Positions 33,669 through 41,926 of a DNA stretch of 42,116 bases are shown in pieces. Origin of the DNA: Defluviicoccus sp. (GTDB lineage: Bacteria > Pseudomonadota > Alphaproteobacteria > MPNO01); the NCBI GenBank assembly GCA_022826125.1, contig JAJDVM010000072.1:1-42116 (forward strand), read 5' to 3'. Numbering within the stretch: position 1 is the first letter of the stretch; each line of letters starts with the position of its first letter. The position numbers were made by a program, and so were the translations under genes. The notes below the pieces were generated by a model. That model was given only the letters and a program-made list of their open reading frames with translations, was not told where the DNA came from and ran no database searches.

Positions 33669-34721
33669 TCAGACCCGGTTGCGGATTTCGGGCGAGTCCG
33701 CCTCGTACCGCCTGGCGCGGAAGATGAAATTGATCTCTCCGAAATGCGGGTGCGCGCCCCAATAGGGGCAGACATATTCCCACACCACATCGCATTCCGG
33801 CGTGACCTCGAAGATCGCGCCCTTGGCTCCCTCGCAGATCAGGGTATTGCCGCCGGCAAGGCGCTGACAGCCGCTGATATGGGGGCTGTAAAACGAGCAC
33901 GCGTTGCGCTTCGCCTTGTAGCGCCAGACCACCTCGCCGGTCTCCGGCTCGATCTCCCAGACCGACGAGAAATGTATGTCGGATGCGTAGGCGCCGTTCG
34001 CGAACACCAGCACGTTCCCGGTTTCGATCATCTGGGCGTCGTGCTGACCGCCCAGATCGTCGTTCTGGAACGCCCATCTCACCTTGCCGGTGCCTCGATC
34101 GAGGATCACCAGAAGGTTCAGGGTCTTGAAGCTCAGCAGGTAGTCGCCTCCCGGCAGCACGTCGAGCGTGTTGCAGTGTCCGTAGATCGCGCGCGGCGCG
34201 TTGCGGTGCAGCGGGTAGCGCTCGATATCGAGGTCGGCGATCCGCCATTCCCAGACCGGCTCGCCGCCGGCATCGACCTCCCGGACGGTCTCGCCGAGCA
34301 TGCCTTCCGGGCGCTCGGTTCCGGGGACGCCGCCCTTTACGCGTTTTGCGGTGTCGTCATCGAGACGCTCCCACGCGATGTAGGCCGCGCCGCCGTTCGC
34401 CAGCCGCCGCGCGTCGTGGTGCTGCATGCGGTCGACATGTTCCCAGACGAGATTGCCGTCCCAGTCGTATTCGCGCATCCGCCCGCCCGGGCCGGCCATG
34501 ATCTGGGGCGCGTCCTCCGAGCGCTCGCAGACCCAGAGATTGCCGTTCGGCAGCAGGTAGGCGAAATGCGTCGAACCGCCGCCGGTTTCCCATTGCCGCA
34601 CGACTTCGCCGGCCATGTCGATCAGGTAGACATCCCTGCTCTGGGTGCGGGAGAAGAGCGTATAGCCCGGCGTCGACCGGGCCGGGTCGTGGAAGGTTAT
34701 CCCGGCCTGCTGGACGAGCAT
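33669..34721 (-). CDS. Arylsulfotransferase (ASST)-like beta-propeller protein
   Basis: A 350-residue protein that resembles the arylsulfotransferase (ASST) propeller family: GITFHDPARSTPGYTLFSRT, STHFAYLLPNGNLWV, HHDARRLANGG, GHCNTLDVLPGGDYLLSFKT, GGQHDAQMIETGNVLVFANG and HISGCQRLAGGNTLICEGAK repeat the blade pattern. No signal peptide is seen, unlike periplasmic AssT enzymes, and whether the catalytic His is retained cannot be judged by eye. Relatives often act on, or simply bind, aromatic compounds. It follows the VOC gene by 15 bp and is probably co-transcribed. Confidence 0.78.
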   Translation of the reverse strand: MLVQQAGITFHDPARSTPGYTLFSRTQSRDVYLIDMAGEVVRQWETGGGSTHFAYLLPNGNLWVCERSEDAPQIMAGPGGRMREYDWDGNLVWEHVDRMQHHDARRLANGGAAYIAWERLDDDTAKRVKGGVPGTERPEGMLGETVREVDAGGEPVWEWRIADLDIERYPLHRNAPRAIYGHCNTLDVLPGGDYLLSFKTLNLLVILDRGTGKVRWAFQNDDLGGQHDAQMIETGNVLVFANGAYASDIHFSSVWEIEPETGEVVWRYKAKRNACSFYSPHISGCQRLAGGNTLICEGAKGAIFEVTPECDVVWEYVCPYWGAHPHFGEINFIFRARRYEADSPEIRNRV

Positions 34722-34736
34722 CCGAGGGTAGCCCCG

Positions 34737-35261
34737 CTAAGCGCGTTCGAAACCTTCCGGCAGGTGCCACTCGGAATAGTTAATGGCATCGATATCGATG
34801 GTTATTCCGTGGCCTCGCGCCGGGCCCCGGGGCAGATCGGCCGCGCCTTCGTAACCCTCGTGGCAGAACAACTCGATCACGTTGCCGGACGGATCGCGGA
34901 AGAACAGCAGGGTTTCGATGCCCTGCCGGGTCCACGGATCGGTGGTCGGGATCCCGCACGCGGCAAGCCACTCCTGCATCGCGGAGAGCGTTTCGGCGCT
35001 GCAGGCGAATCCCATATGGGGATACTCGTTACCGGGCTCGATAAACGTGCAGCCCGCCGAGCCGATCCCGATCCGCGCACCGGAGATTTCGAACAACGCG
35101 AACGCGTCTTCCTTTACCAGCATCTTGCCGCCGAGCACGTCGCGGTAAAACCGGATCCCTTCCTCCAGGTCCCGGCATGGAAAGCTGACATGGTCGATAC
35201 CGTCGAAGCGGGGCGGACCGGCGACCTTGCCGCCGTGTTCGCCGGTCGGACTCTCAGTCAT
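34737..35261 (-). CDS. VOC (glyoxalase/bleomycin-resistance/dioxygenase) family protein
   Basis: A 174-residue protein with one VOC module pair: IDHVSFPCRDLEEGIRFYRD gives the first metal His, HMGFACSAETLSAMQEWLAA the second region, and LLFFRDPSGNVIELFCHEGY the final Glu ligand. This fits lactoylglutathione lyase or extradiol-like enzymes. The C-terminal 30 residues (ITIDIDAINYSEWHLPEGFE) are not typical of the family. Divergent from the LysR gene 64 bp away, so probably under its control. Substrate unknown. Confidence 0.85.
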   Translation of the reverse strand: MTESPTGEHGGKVAGPPRFDGIDHVSFPCRDLEEGIRFYRDVLGGKMLVKEDAFALFEISGARIGIGSAGCTFIEPGNEYPHMGFACSAETLSAMQEWLAACGIPTTDPWTRQGIETLLFFRDPSGNVIELFCHEGYEGAADLPRGPARGHGITIDIDAINYSEWHLPEGFERA

Positions 35262-35325
35262 CCGAGCCTCCCTGCGTCATGGTTAAGGTGCAAGGCTAGG
35301 ACAAATAGTTGCATTCGACAATTCG

Positions 35326-36273
35326 ATGGATTCAATATGGCTCATGCAAAAAACCGATCATTCGCGGCTGGATTTCCGTTCGCTCGAAATTCTCAAGCGG
35401 GTCCACGACCGGGGCTCGGTTTCCGCCGTGGCGGCGGAGCTCGGACAGAACCAGTCTTCCGTCAGCTACACGCTCAACCGCTTGCGGGAGGCGTTCGGAG
35501 ACCCGCTCTTCGTGCGCTCGGGCCGTGGCGTCGAGCCGACCGTGCGGTGCCGCGAAATCGTCGAGGCGGCGGGCGACATACTCGACCGGATGGGAGGCCT
35601 GTTTCGCGCCCCGGCATTCGATCCCGCGACCTCCGACGAGACGGTCGGCATTTCCTGCAACCACTACGAGCGCAGCGTGCTGATTCCGCCGATCGCGCGG
35701 CGCATGGCACGCGATGCGCCGGGTATCCGGCTGCGCGTGCTGCAATCCCTCCTCCAGGGCCATCGCCAGTTGAGCGCCGGCGAATGCGACATTCTGCTGT
35801 CGCCGAGACGGGCCGAGTCGGACACGCTGTTCCAGCAAAGGTTGCTCGAAGACCGGTTCGTTTGCGTCATGGACGCCGATCACCCTCTGGCGCGCGGAAC
35901 GATCACGCTGGAGCGGTACGGAAACTGCCGGCATGCGGCACTGACCCGGGAAGGGGGATGGCGTCCGCTCTACATGGACAGCCTCGCGGCGGAGGGGGTA
36001 GGCATCGACATAGCGGTCGAAATGCCGAGTCCTGCCGACCTTGTCGACATCGTCGACGGCACCGACCTGGTTTTGACGATGCTGTCGCGCCTCGCGCGCG
36101 GAGTAGGCGGCAATATGCGCGTCCGCGAGAGCCCGTTCGACATCGAAGTCGCCATATTCCAGTTCTGGACGACACGGACCCACTGGTCGCCGGCATATCG
36201 GTGGGTCCGAAATGTCGTGTCCGAGGTCGCGCAGGAGATCCGCGCGCAACGGATGCCGACTCAGGCTCGATGA
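35326..36273 (+). CDS. LysR family transcriptional regulator
   Basis: A 315-residue LysR-type regulator. The N-terminal winged helix-turn-helix is clear (FRSLEILKRVHDRGSVSAVA, GQNQSSVSYTLNRLREAFGD, PLFVRSGRGVEPT), and an effector-binding domain follows. ATG 35326 and ATG 35344 (MQKTDHSRLDFRS) are both possible starts; neither has a good ribosome site. It is divergent from the VOC/ASST-like operon, the classical LysR layout, so that operon is the likely target. The intergenic repeats of ATTCGA near 35,310-35,325 may belong to its operator. Confidence 0.9.
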   Translation: MDSIWLMQKTDHSRLDFRSLEILKRVHDRGSVSAVAAELGQNQSSVSYTLNRLREAFGDPLFVRSGRGVEPTVRCREIVEAAGDILDRMGGLFRAPAFDPATSDETVGISCNHYERSVLIPPIARRMARDAPGIRLRVLQSLLQGHRQLSAGECDILLSPRRAESDTLFQQRLLEDRFVCVMDADHPLARGTITLERYGNCRHAALTREGGWRPLYMDSLAAEGVGIDIAVEMPSPADLVDIVDGTDLVLTMLSRLARGVGGNMRVRESPFDIEVAIFQFWTTRTHWSPAYRWVRNVVSEVAQEIRAQRMPTQAR

Positions 36274-36324
36274 CCCGACGGGCGGTAGACGCACCCCTCC
36301 CGTGCCCGCCGGCCTCGCTCGGTA

Positions 36325-37158
36325 CTACCCGTCGTGGAGGCTGTACTCGATGACGCAGCGTTCCGCCCTGTAGAAGTCGTGCAGGAACGCTTCTTGGCTT
36401 TCGTATGCCCGGTCCGGCACGAGGCGCGCCGGGATCGGGATCCGGAGGGGGCTCCGGTCGAACGGATAGGGGTGGACCCGGGCGCGCGCGCCGTCCAGCA
36501 CGTCCACGGTCAATGTCGCGTCGTCCCGTCCCGGGCCCACTGGAACGTGTCCGATGCTGTTGGACGGGCCGTTCTTTCGCGCCTCGCTGTCGAACGGGTA
36601 GCGGTTGCAGATGAACTGTGCCAGCTGGTCGAATACCTCCATGAGCTTGAAGTTCCGCCAGAGTTCCCCTTCGGTGGCCAGGTCGCGATACGCCGCCGAC
36701 CCGCGCAGCCGGTCGATGAGCTCCTCCCGCCTGGTTTCCCAGCGGTCGAGCGCATCGCGCACCTCCGGGATCGCCGAAAAATCCGGCATGTGCGAAATCA
36801 ACCCCTTGCCCCGCGTGCACAGCCCCTCGGCGTGCATGAGGATCATGAGCCCGGCATAGGGGTCCCGTTCCGCGACGCGCTCGATCCCGCGCCGGAAGAA
36901 CTCGAGCCAGATGGAGCCGAGATTCTTGACGCTCCCGATATAGTCCATCGGGTAGCCCTCGTCGGTGAGCGTGGGCCGGGCCTCCCATTCCCACCACCCG
37001 GAATCGTGCTCCTCCGCCGCGAGCACCATCGATTCGTAAGGCGCCGGCTCGGCGAATTCGTCGTTTCCCCAGTGCGCCGCCAGCAGCCCGGCCACCCTGG
37101 AGTGGTCCGTCTGCAGGACGAGGACGAGCCGGGAATCCCTGTGACCGCTGATCATCAT
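36325..37158 (-). CDS. DUF3891 family protein
   Basis: A 277-residue protein of the DUF3891 type: LVLVLQTDHSRVAGLLAAHW near the N-terminus, then AAEEHDSGWWEWEARPTL, SIWLEFFRRGIERV and LMEVFDQLAQFICNRYPFD. The conserved His and Asp residues (DHS, EEHD) suggest a metal-dependent hydrolase of HD-like type, but the family has no established activity. The protein starts MM; either Met could be used. It diverges from the ABC transporter operon. The gap between it and the LysR gene has nothing recognisable. Confidence 0.85.
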   Translation of the reverse strand: MMISGHRDSRLVLVLQTDHSRVAGLLAAHWGNDEFAEPAPYESMVLAAEEHDSGWWEWEARPTLTDEGYPMDYIGSVKNLGSIWLEFFRRGIERVAERDPYAGLMILMHAEGLCTRGKGLISHMPDFSAIPEVRDALDRWETRREELIDRLRGSAAYRDLATEGELWRNFKLMEVFDQLAQFICNRYPFDSEARKNGPSNSIGHVPVGPGRDDATLTVDVLDGARARVHPYPFDRSPLRIPIPARLVPDRAYESQEAFLHDFYRAERCVIEYSLHDG

Positions 37159-37210
37159 GGCGAATGTCTCCCTGGTGTCGGCATCGACGCGGCGGGTTCA
37201 CGGACCGGCG

Positions 37211-37216
37211 TATAAT
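37211..37216 (+). promoter_or_regulatory. Candidate -10 element of the ABC transporter operon
   Basis: A perfect TATAAT in the 106-bp gap between the divergent DUF3891 and ABC genes. No convincing -35 lies 16-18 bp upstream (CGCGGC). The start would be about 42 nt before the ATG at 37,265. Confidence 0.35.
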
Positions 37217-37264
37217 GGCATTCCACGCCGCCACGTGTGTAGAGAGGGGGACCGTGACACCGCG

Positions 37265-38212
37265 ATGACCTCGACCGAGCCCCGTTCGCCCGTCGTCTCG
37301 ATGCGGGGCGTGACCAAGCGCTACGGCGAGCGCCCGGCGGTCGACGGGCTCGACCTCGACGTGCCGGAAGGTCAGTGTTTCGGTCTGCTCGGCCCCAACG
37401 GCGCGGGCAAGACGACCACGCTCCGGATGATCTACGGCGCCGCCCAGCCCAGCGCCGGCGCGGTTTCGGTGTTCGGCCTCGAGGTCGCCAAATACGCCCG
37501 GCAGGTGCGCGCACGGCTCGGCGTGACCCTCCAGGACAACGTGCTGATCGAGACCGCGACGGCGCGCGAGAACATGCAGATCTTCGGACGCCACTATCTG
37601 CTCGACGCCGACACCATCGCGCGCCGCGTCGACACGCTGGTCGAATTTCTCCAGCTCGGCGCGCACGCCGACATGATCGTCCGGCGGCTCTCCGGCGGCT
37701 TCAAGCGCCGGCTCGCCATCGCGCTCTCGCTGATGAACATGCCGGAACTCCTCATCCTCGACGAACCGACGACCGGGCTCGATCCCAACGTCCGACAGGG
37801 GTTGTGGTCGCGGGTCCGGGCGCTCAGGGCCTCCGGCACGACGGTGCTGATCACCACGCACTACATGGACGAGGCGGAACGGCTCTGCGACCGGGTGGTC
37901 ATCATGGCGCGGGGCCGCGCGATCGCCGACGACGCGCCGGCCGCGCTGATCTCGACCCATCTCGCGCGCGAGGCGATCGAGTTCGACTGCGACGAGGCGG
38001 AGGAGCGCCGGTTTCTCAGCAGTCTCGGCAACGGCGTCCCGCATCTGCGCGCCGGAAACCGGACGATGGCCTTCGCGGACGACGCAAGCCGCCTGCAGGA
38101 CGCGCTGCGCGACCTCGACGGCGGCGACCGCAGGCCGATCGTGCTGCGCCCGGCCAATCTGGAGGACGTGTTCCTCTCGCTCAGCGGGACGCGCCTCGAC
38201 GAGGAGGGCTGA
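37265..38212 (+). CDS. ABC transporter ATP-binding protein, NodI/DrrA-like
   Basis: A 315-residue ABC ATPase. The Walker A is GPNGAGKTT (43-51), the signature RRLSGGFKRRLAIALS, the Walker B LLILDEPTTGLDP and the H-loop ITTHYMDEAERL. The C-terminal 90 residues form the extra domain of DrrA/NodI-type exporter ATPases. With the permease two bases downstream it forms an ABC-2 exporter. The substrate is unknown; the NodIJ resemblance alone does not imply Nod factor export. Confidence 0.92.
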   Translation: MTSTEPRSPVVSMRGVTKRYGERPAVDGLDLDVPEGQCFGLLGPNGAGKTTTLRMIYGAAQPSAGAVSVFGLEVAKYARQVRARLGVTLQDNVLIETATARENMQIFGRHYLLDADTIARRVDTLVEFLQLGAHADMIVRRLSGGFKRRLAIALSLMNMPELLILDEPTTGLDPNVRQGLWSRVRALRASGTTVLITTHYMDEAERLCDRVVIMARGRAIADDAPAALISTHLAREAIEFDCDEAEERRFLSSLGNGVPHLRAGNRTMAFADDASRLQDALRDLDGGDRRPIVLRPANLEDVFLSLSGTRLDEEG

Positions 38213-38213
38213 C

Positions 38214-38981
38214 TTGGACCTCTCGTTCCGTCACGCCGGGTCGGTCTGGCGGCGCAACGCGACGCTCTACCGGCGCACCTGGAAGCTCACGATCCTGCCG
38301 AATTTCTTCGAGCCGGTCTTCTACCTGACGGCCATCGGCATCGGCGTCGGCGCCTATATCTCCGAAATCGGCGGGATGCGCTATATCGAGTTCCTGACCC
38401 CCGGAATGCTGGCCGTCGCCGCGATGCACGGCGCGAGCTTCGAGGTGACCTACAACGTCTATGTCCGGATTCATTTCGAGAAGGCCTATGACGGCATCCT
38501 GACCACGCCGGTCGGACCCGACGACATTCTGGTCGGCGAGGTGCTGTGGTCGATGACCCGTTCGCTGTTCTACGGCGGCGGTTTCTTCGTCGTCGCGATG
38601 CTGTTCGGGCTGGTGCCGTTTCCGGGCGGGCTTGCCGCGCTGGCCGTGATCCCGCTCGCCGGGCTTCTCTTCGCCGCGATCGGCTTCGCCTTCACCATCC
38701 GCATTCCCACCATCGACGTGTTCAGCTTCTATTTCACCCTGTTCCTCACGCCGCTGTTCCTGTTCTCCGACGTGTTCTTCCCGATCCGGGAACGCCTGCC
38801 CGGCGCCTGGCTGATCGTGGCCGAGGCGCTGCCGCTTCTGCATCCCGTGCGCCTCGCCCGCTCCGCCTTTCAGGGCGAGTGGGGCTGGATCGCGCTGTGG
38901 GACGTGGGCTACATCCTGGTCGTCTCCGCGGTGCTGCTCGAGTTCGCCCGCCGCGGCGTGCGGAAGCGCCTGATGAGCTGA
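38214..38981 (+). CDS. ABC-2 type permease, NodJ-like
   Basis: A 255-residue membrane protein with six helices (for example PVFYLTAIGIGVGAYISEIG, LFYGGGFFVVAMLFG, GLLFAAIGFAFTIR, FYFTLFLTPLFLFSDVFFPI). LTPGMLAVAAMHGASFEVTY and DAI-like TTPVGPDDILVGEVLW match NodJ/ABC-2 exporters. It begins with TTG two bases after the ATPase stop, which couples the two. Forms the membrane channel of the exporter. Confidence 0.9.
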   Translation: MDLSFRHAGSVWRRNATLYRRTWKLTILPNFFEPVFYLTAIGIGVGAYISEIGGMRYIEFLTPGMLAVAAMHGASFEVTYNVYVRIHFEKAYDGILTTPVGPDDILVGEVLWSMTRSLFYGGGFFVVAMLFGLVPFPGGLAALAVIPLAGLLFAAIGFAFTIRIPTIDVFSFYFTLFLTPLFLFSDVFFPIRERLPGAWLIVAEALPLLHPVRLARSAFQGEWGWIALWDVGYILVVSAVLLEFARRGVRKRLMS

Positions 38982-39055
38982 CGCCGCGCTCCGATTGTCG
39001 CCGGCATCGCCGCTGTGTAGCATCGCCGCGCTTGAACGCGGAGGGAGAGACCGAC

Positions 39056-39799
39056 ATGGACGGCACCGCTACCGGGATCGGCGAGAAGGTCGTCGCCCTG
39101 AGGGAGGCCTGGCACACCAAGAAGCACCCGTTCTTCCAGTCGATGACGGACGGGTCCCTGCCGCTCAGGGCGCTCGGGTTCTACATGGCGAACCACTACA
39201 AGTTCGTCGAACAGGCGCTGCCCTCCTTCGGGCTCCTGTTCTATCGCGCGCCCAAGGACGTCGCCCTCTCGCTGGTCGAGAACCTGGCCGAGGAAGAAGG
39301 GCTGATGGCCTCGCCCGGCGAAGGCAAGGAACCGCACGATCACATGGAGATGATCTTCGATTTCTGCAACGCCGCCGGGCTCGCCACCGAAGAGGTCAAG
39401 GCGCTGAAGATGGGAGCGGCCTGGTGGGCGCGGACGCTGCACTACGTCCATTGCCTGCGGGACGAGCCGGTCGGCGTCGCGCTCGCCATGCAGTCGACCC
39501 AGGAAGGCCAGCAGGTCGCGCTCAACGTCGAGATCACCATCCCGTCCTTCGCGAAGCATTACGGCTACGGGGCGGACGCGAAGGAGATCGCCTTCTTCGT
39601 CGAGCACGCCGAGGCGGATCTGGAGCATTCCAACCGGCAGATGGCGCTCTGCGAGAAATACGTCACGCCCGATCTGGAAGAACGCACCCTCCAGGTCTGC
39701 GAGGAGGCGGTCCGGCTGCGCTGGGCGTCGATCACCGAGATCTACCGCGAGCACGTGCTCAACGAGGCCGACATCCTGCCGCCCGGCGTGGCGGCCTGA
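39056..39799 (+). CDS. TenA/PqqC-like haem-oxygenase-fold protein
   Basis: A 247-residue all-helical protein of the TenA/THI-4/PqqC superfamily. LREAWHTKKHPFFQSMTDGS and LRALGFYMANHYKFVEQALP match the first helices. Acidic and His ligands lie in LVENLAEEEGL, EPHDHMEM and EHAEADLEHSN, which fit a di-iron or cofactor site. Members oxidise or cleave small cofactors (PQQ, thiamine degradation products, folate-derived pABA). There is no pqq or thi gene nearby. It is 74 bp after the permease with a strong GGAGGGAGA ribosome site; co-transcription with the exporter is likely. Confidence 0.82.
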   Translation: MDGTATGIGEKVVALREAWHTKKHPFFQSMTDGSLPLRALGFYMANHYKFVEQALPSFGLLFYRAPKDVALSLVENLAEEEGLMASPGEGKEPHDHMEMIFDFCNAAGLATEEVKALKMGAAWWARTLHYVHCLRDEPVGVALAMQSTQEGQQVALNVEITIPSFAKHYGYGADAKEIAFFVEHAEADLEHSNRQMALCEKYVTPDLEERTLQVCEEAVRLRWASITEIYREHVLNEADILPPGVAA

Positions 39800-39938
39800 G
39801 CGCCGCGATAGAGTTGGGGCGGATTTCTCACCAGCGGCAGGCGCTTCCTGTGTCCAACGCGCGGGAATGGCCGCGCGACAAGGGCTTGCCCGCTCGCCAG
39901 CGATTTCGGCTAAGCGCGCAGCCTGTCGTTCGTCCCGT

Positions 39939-39966
39939 TGTCACCCGGAACAAGTCCGGGGTGACA
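39939..39966. repeat. REP-like palindrome, full copy
   Basis: TGTCACCCGGA (39,939-39,949) and TCCGGGGTGACA (39,955-39,966) are near-perfect inverted arms around ACAAG. This GTCACCC...GGGTGAC palindrome is a frequent intergenic repeat type in alphaproteobacteria. Confidence 0.75.
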
Positions 39967-39985
39967 GCCTTGGGGCAGGGTCCAA

Positions 39986-40001
39986 TGTTTCACGTGAAAC
40001 A
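39986..40001. promoter_or_regulatory. Perfect chromosomal parS site
   Basis: TGTTTCACGTGAAACA matches all 16 positions of the parS consensus bound by chromosomal ParB/Spo0J. Such sites lie mostly near oriC and load ParB and SMC for chromosome segregation. The site is intergenic. The element-borne ParB at 10,936-11,901 is not the obvious ligand; the chromosomal parAB genes are outside the window. Confidence 0.9.
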
Positions 40002-40004
40002 AAG

Positions 40005-40019
40005 GTCAGCAATGCTGAC
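40005..40019. repeat. 15-bp perfect palindrome between the two parS-like sites
   Basis: GTCAGCA-A-TGCTGAC, three bases after the perfect parS and three bases before the degenerate one. Role unknown. Confidence 0.7.
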
Positions 40020-40022
40020 TTA

Positions 40023-40038
40023 TCCTTTACGTGAAGAA
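40023..40038. promoter_or_regulatory. Degenerate parS-like site
   Basis: TCCTTTACGTGAAGAA matches the parS consensus at 11 of 16 positions, including the central ACGTGAA. It lies 37 bp centre to centre from the perfect site. Confidence 0.4.
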
Positions 40039-40209
40039 CTTGCCCTAAGCCGTTAATGCGGTCCCTCGTGGCCCGGGCGGGCGGAAGAAGAGCGGCGACA
40101 GTCCGGCCCGCCGCGTCCCCGGGGGACGCGAAACGCCCGAAACGCCCTGCCGGCGGGGGCGCGGCGCCCCAATATTCGCTACCCATCGGTAGTGAATTAC
40201 GCCCCCGAC

Positions 40210-40230
40210 GGAACGAGTCCGGGGTGACAG
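40210..40230. repeat. REP-like repeat, partial copy
   Basis: GGAACGAGTCCGGGGTGACA plus one G matches 20 of 21 bases of the repeat at 39,948-39,967, but the left arm of the palindrome is missing. Confidence 0.7.
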
Positions 40231-40353
40231 TCTCGGGGTCGGCAACGGCGCGGGCTTTCCGCCGGCTGTCGGTGGGAAATGCGGGTCAGAGCCTCGCCGG
40301 CTCAGGCGCGGCCGGCGGCGCCTACTCGGGATGAGGGCGTTTTCCGGATTGCC

Positions 40354-40391
40354 TCACCCTGAGTAGCGGCGAAGCCGCGTATCGAAGGGCG
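40354..40391. repeat. Second intergenic repeat type with GCGGC-GAA-GCCGC hairpin
   Basis: CACCCTGAGTAGCGGC then GAAGCCGC and ATCGAAGGGC: a short hairpin flanked by the CCCTGAGTAGC / CGTATCGAAGGG arms that recur between genes in many alphaproteobacterial genomes. One copy only is present in this window. Confidence 0.6.
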
Positions 40392-40439
40392 GACGGCTTT
40401 TTCGGGACCGGCTACATCCCGACTTGCAAGCGCCTCAAG

Positions 40440-41843
40440 TCACGGCAGGAAATCGTCCAGGTTGACGCTGTCGAAGTTCTTGGGGATCGCGCGCTCGAAG
40501 CGGGCGCGCGCCTCGACCTGGGTCGGCGCCGGCATGGTGGCGTCGACCAGCCACTTGGTGCCGATCCGGTGCAGGCTGTCCATCCCCTCGACGATGGGCG
40601 AGATGTTGTCGAGCGGGAAGACGCGCGTGTTGGGAATCAGGACGACGTCTTTTTCCGCGTGCACCCGCGTGGTCATCGACCACATCACCTGGCGCAGGTC
40701 GGACGCATCGATGTCCTCGTCGACCGCAATGGCGACCTTGGGGTGGAGGTAGGGACCGGATAGAGCCGCCATCAGCGCGGTCTTGGCCTGGCCCTCCACG
40801 CGCGGGCGCATCTTCAGCACCAGCATCATCAGCCCCGCCGCGGTGACGCAGCGCACGTCGCGCAGATCGAGCCCGCCCTCGACGTTGCGCAGATGCTCGC
40901 GGGTGGCGATCTCGATGCCGAGGGCGGTGGTCTGCTGCGTGTCGGTGACCGGGAAGCCGCAATGGATGGCGTAGAAGATCGGGTCCTTGCGCCGCGTGAT
41001 CGCCTTGACCTTGAAGATTTCCGAATGGCCCTGCATGGCGTAGGTGCCGGGCACCTCGCCGAACGGCCCCTCGGGCTCGAGATGGTTGGGCAGCACCTCG
41101 CCCTCGATCACCAGCTCGGCCTCCGCCGGGACCTCGACGTCGATGGTCTCGCACTTGACCATCCGCACCGCCTCCCCGAGCAGGCCGCCGGAGAGCTCCA
41201 GCTCGTCGACGCCGAAGCGCGTGGTGTAGGCCGATCCGAAGAAAATCGCCGGGTGCACGCCGAACACCATGGCCACCGGGGTCGGTTCGTTGCGCTCGCA
41301 ATACATGTCGTAGATCCGCCGCGCCTGGCGGTGCAGCATCAGGAACCCGGTCTTGTCGCGGTCCATGATCTGCTGGCGGTGGATCGACATGTTTCGGATG
41401 CCGGTCTCGGGGTCCTTGATGATCGCCATGCCGGAGGCAAGGAAGCGGCCCCCGTCCTTCTCCGAGGTGAGCATTGCCGGGATGTCGTTGAGGTCGGCGT
41501 CCTCGCCCTTGAGGATCACCTCCCTGACCGGCGCGCTGTCGGGGTCGACGTCCTCCGTCGGGATCGGCTCGCGCAGCCGGAGCGACATGGTCTCCAGCAT
41601 CTCGTCTTCCGGGATGCCGAGCCCGATCGACCATTTCCCGCGGTCGGCGAGGATCTGGCTGCAGGCCTGCCAGCCGTCATGGCCCTTGATGTTGGTGAAC
41701 AGGCTCGACTTGCCGAGGTCGTTGTAGGTCTTCCACTCGACCGCCGACATGTTGGAGAGAGGGTCCACCTCCTTGGTGAAGTGGATCATCTCGCCCTGCT
41801 GCTGCAAATTGGCGAGGAAGGTGCGGTAGGATTGATCTGGCAT
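40440..41843 (-). CDS. UbiD family decarboxylase
   Basis: A 467-residue UbiD-type prenylated-FMN-dependent decarboxylase. The pattern DADLNDIPAMLTSEKDGGRF, ASGMAIIKDPETGIRNMSIH, RQQIMDRDKTGFLML, HLEPEGPFGEVPGTYA and HPKVAIAVDEDIDASDLRQV fits the family, including the Glu/Arg catalytic pair region. It is more likely an aromatic or alpha,beta-unsaturated acid (de)carboxylase than the ubiquinone-pathway UbiD, since its partner is an enoyl-CoA hydratase gene 83 bp upstream. A UbiX to make the cofactor is not in the window. Substrate unknown. Confidence 0.9.
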   Translation of the reverse strand: MPDQSYRTFLANLQQQGEMIHFTKEVDPLSNMSAVEWKTYNDLGKSSLFTNIKGHDGWQACSQILADRGKWSIGLGIPEDEMLETMSLRLREPIPTEDVDPDSAPVREVILKGEDADLNDIPAMLTSEKDGGRFLASGMAIIKDPETGIRNMSIHRQQIMDRDKTGFLMLHRQARRIYDMYCERNEPTPVAMVFGVHPAIFFGSAYTTRFGVDELELSGGLLGEAVRMVKCETIDVEVPAEAELVIEGEVLPNHLEPEGPFGEVPGTYAMQGHSEIFKVKAITRRKDPIFYAIHCGFPVTDTQQTTALGIEIATREHLRNVEGGLDLRDVRCVTAAGLMMLVLKMRPRVEGQAKTALMAALSGPYLHPKVAIAVDEDIDASDLRQVMWSMTTRVHAEKDVVLIPNTRVFPLDNISPIVEGMDSLHRIGTKWLVDATMPAPTQVEARARFERAIPKNFDSVNLDDFLP

Positions 41844-41926
41844 GGACGAGACTCCGGGGAAACGTTCGCCCGGACCGCCGACGGTCCGGGCTTCGGCGTG
41901 GATCTGGTGAGAAGGCGGGGCGGGCG

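Larger units (their letters stand above)
39800..40439. other. 640-bp intergenic region with parS and palindromic repeats
   Basis: No protein gene can be supported here; open frames on both strands are short and lack codon bias or ribosome sites. The region contains a perfect parS, a second degenerate parS-like site, a perfect 15-bp palindrome and three REP-like repeats, each listed separately. It separates the TenA-like gene from the convergent UbiD gene. Confidence 0.75.
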
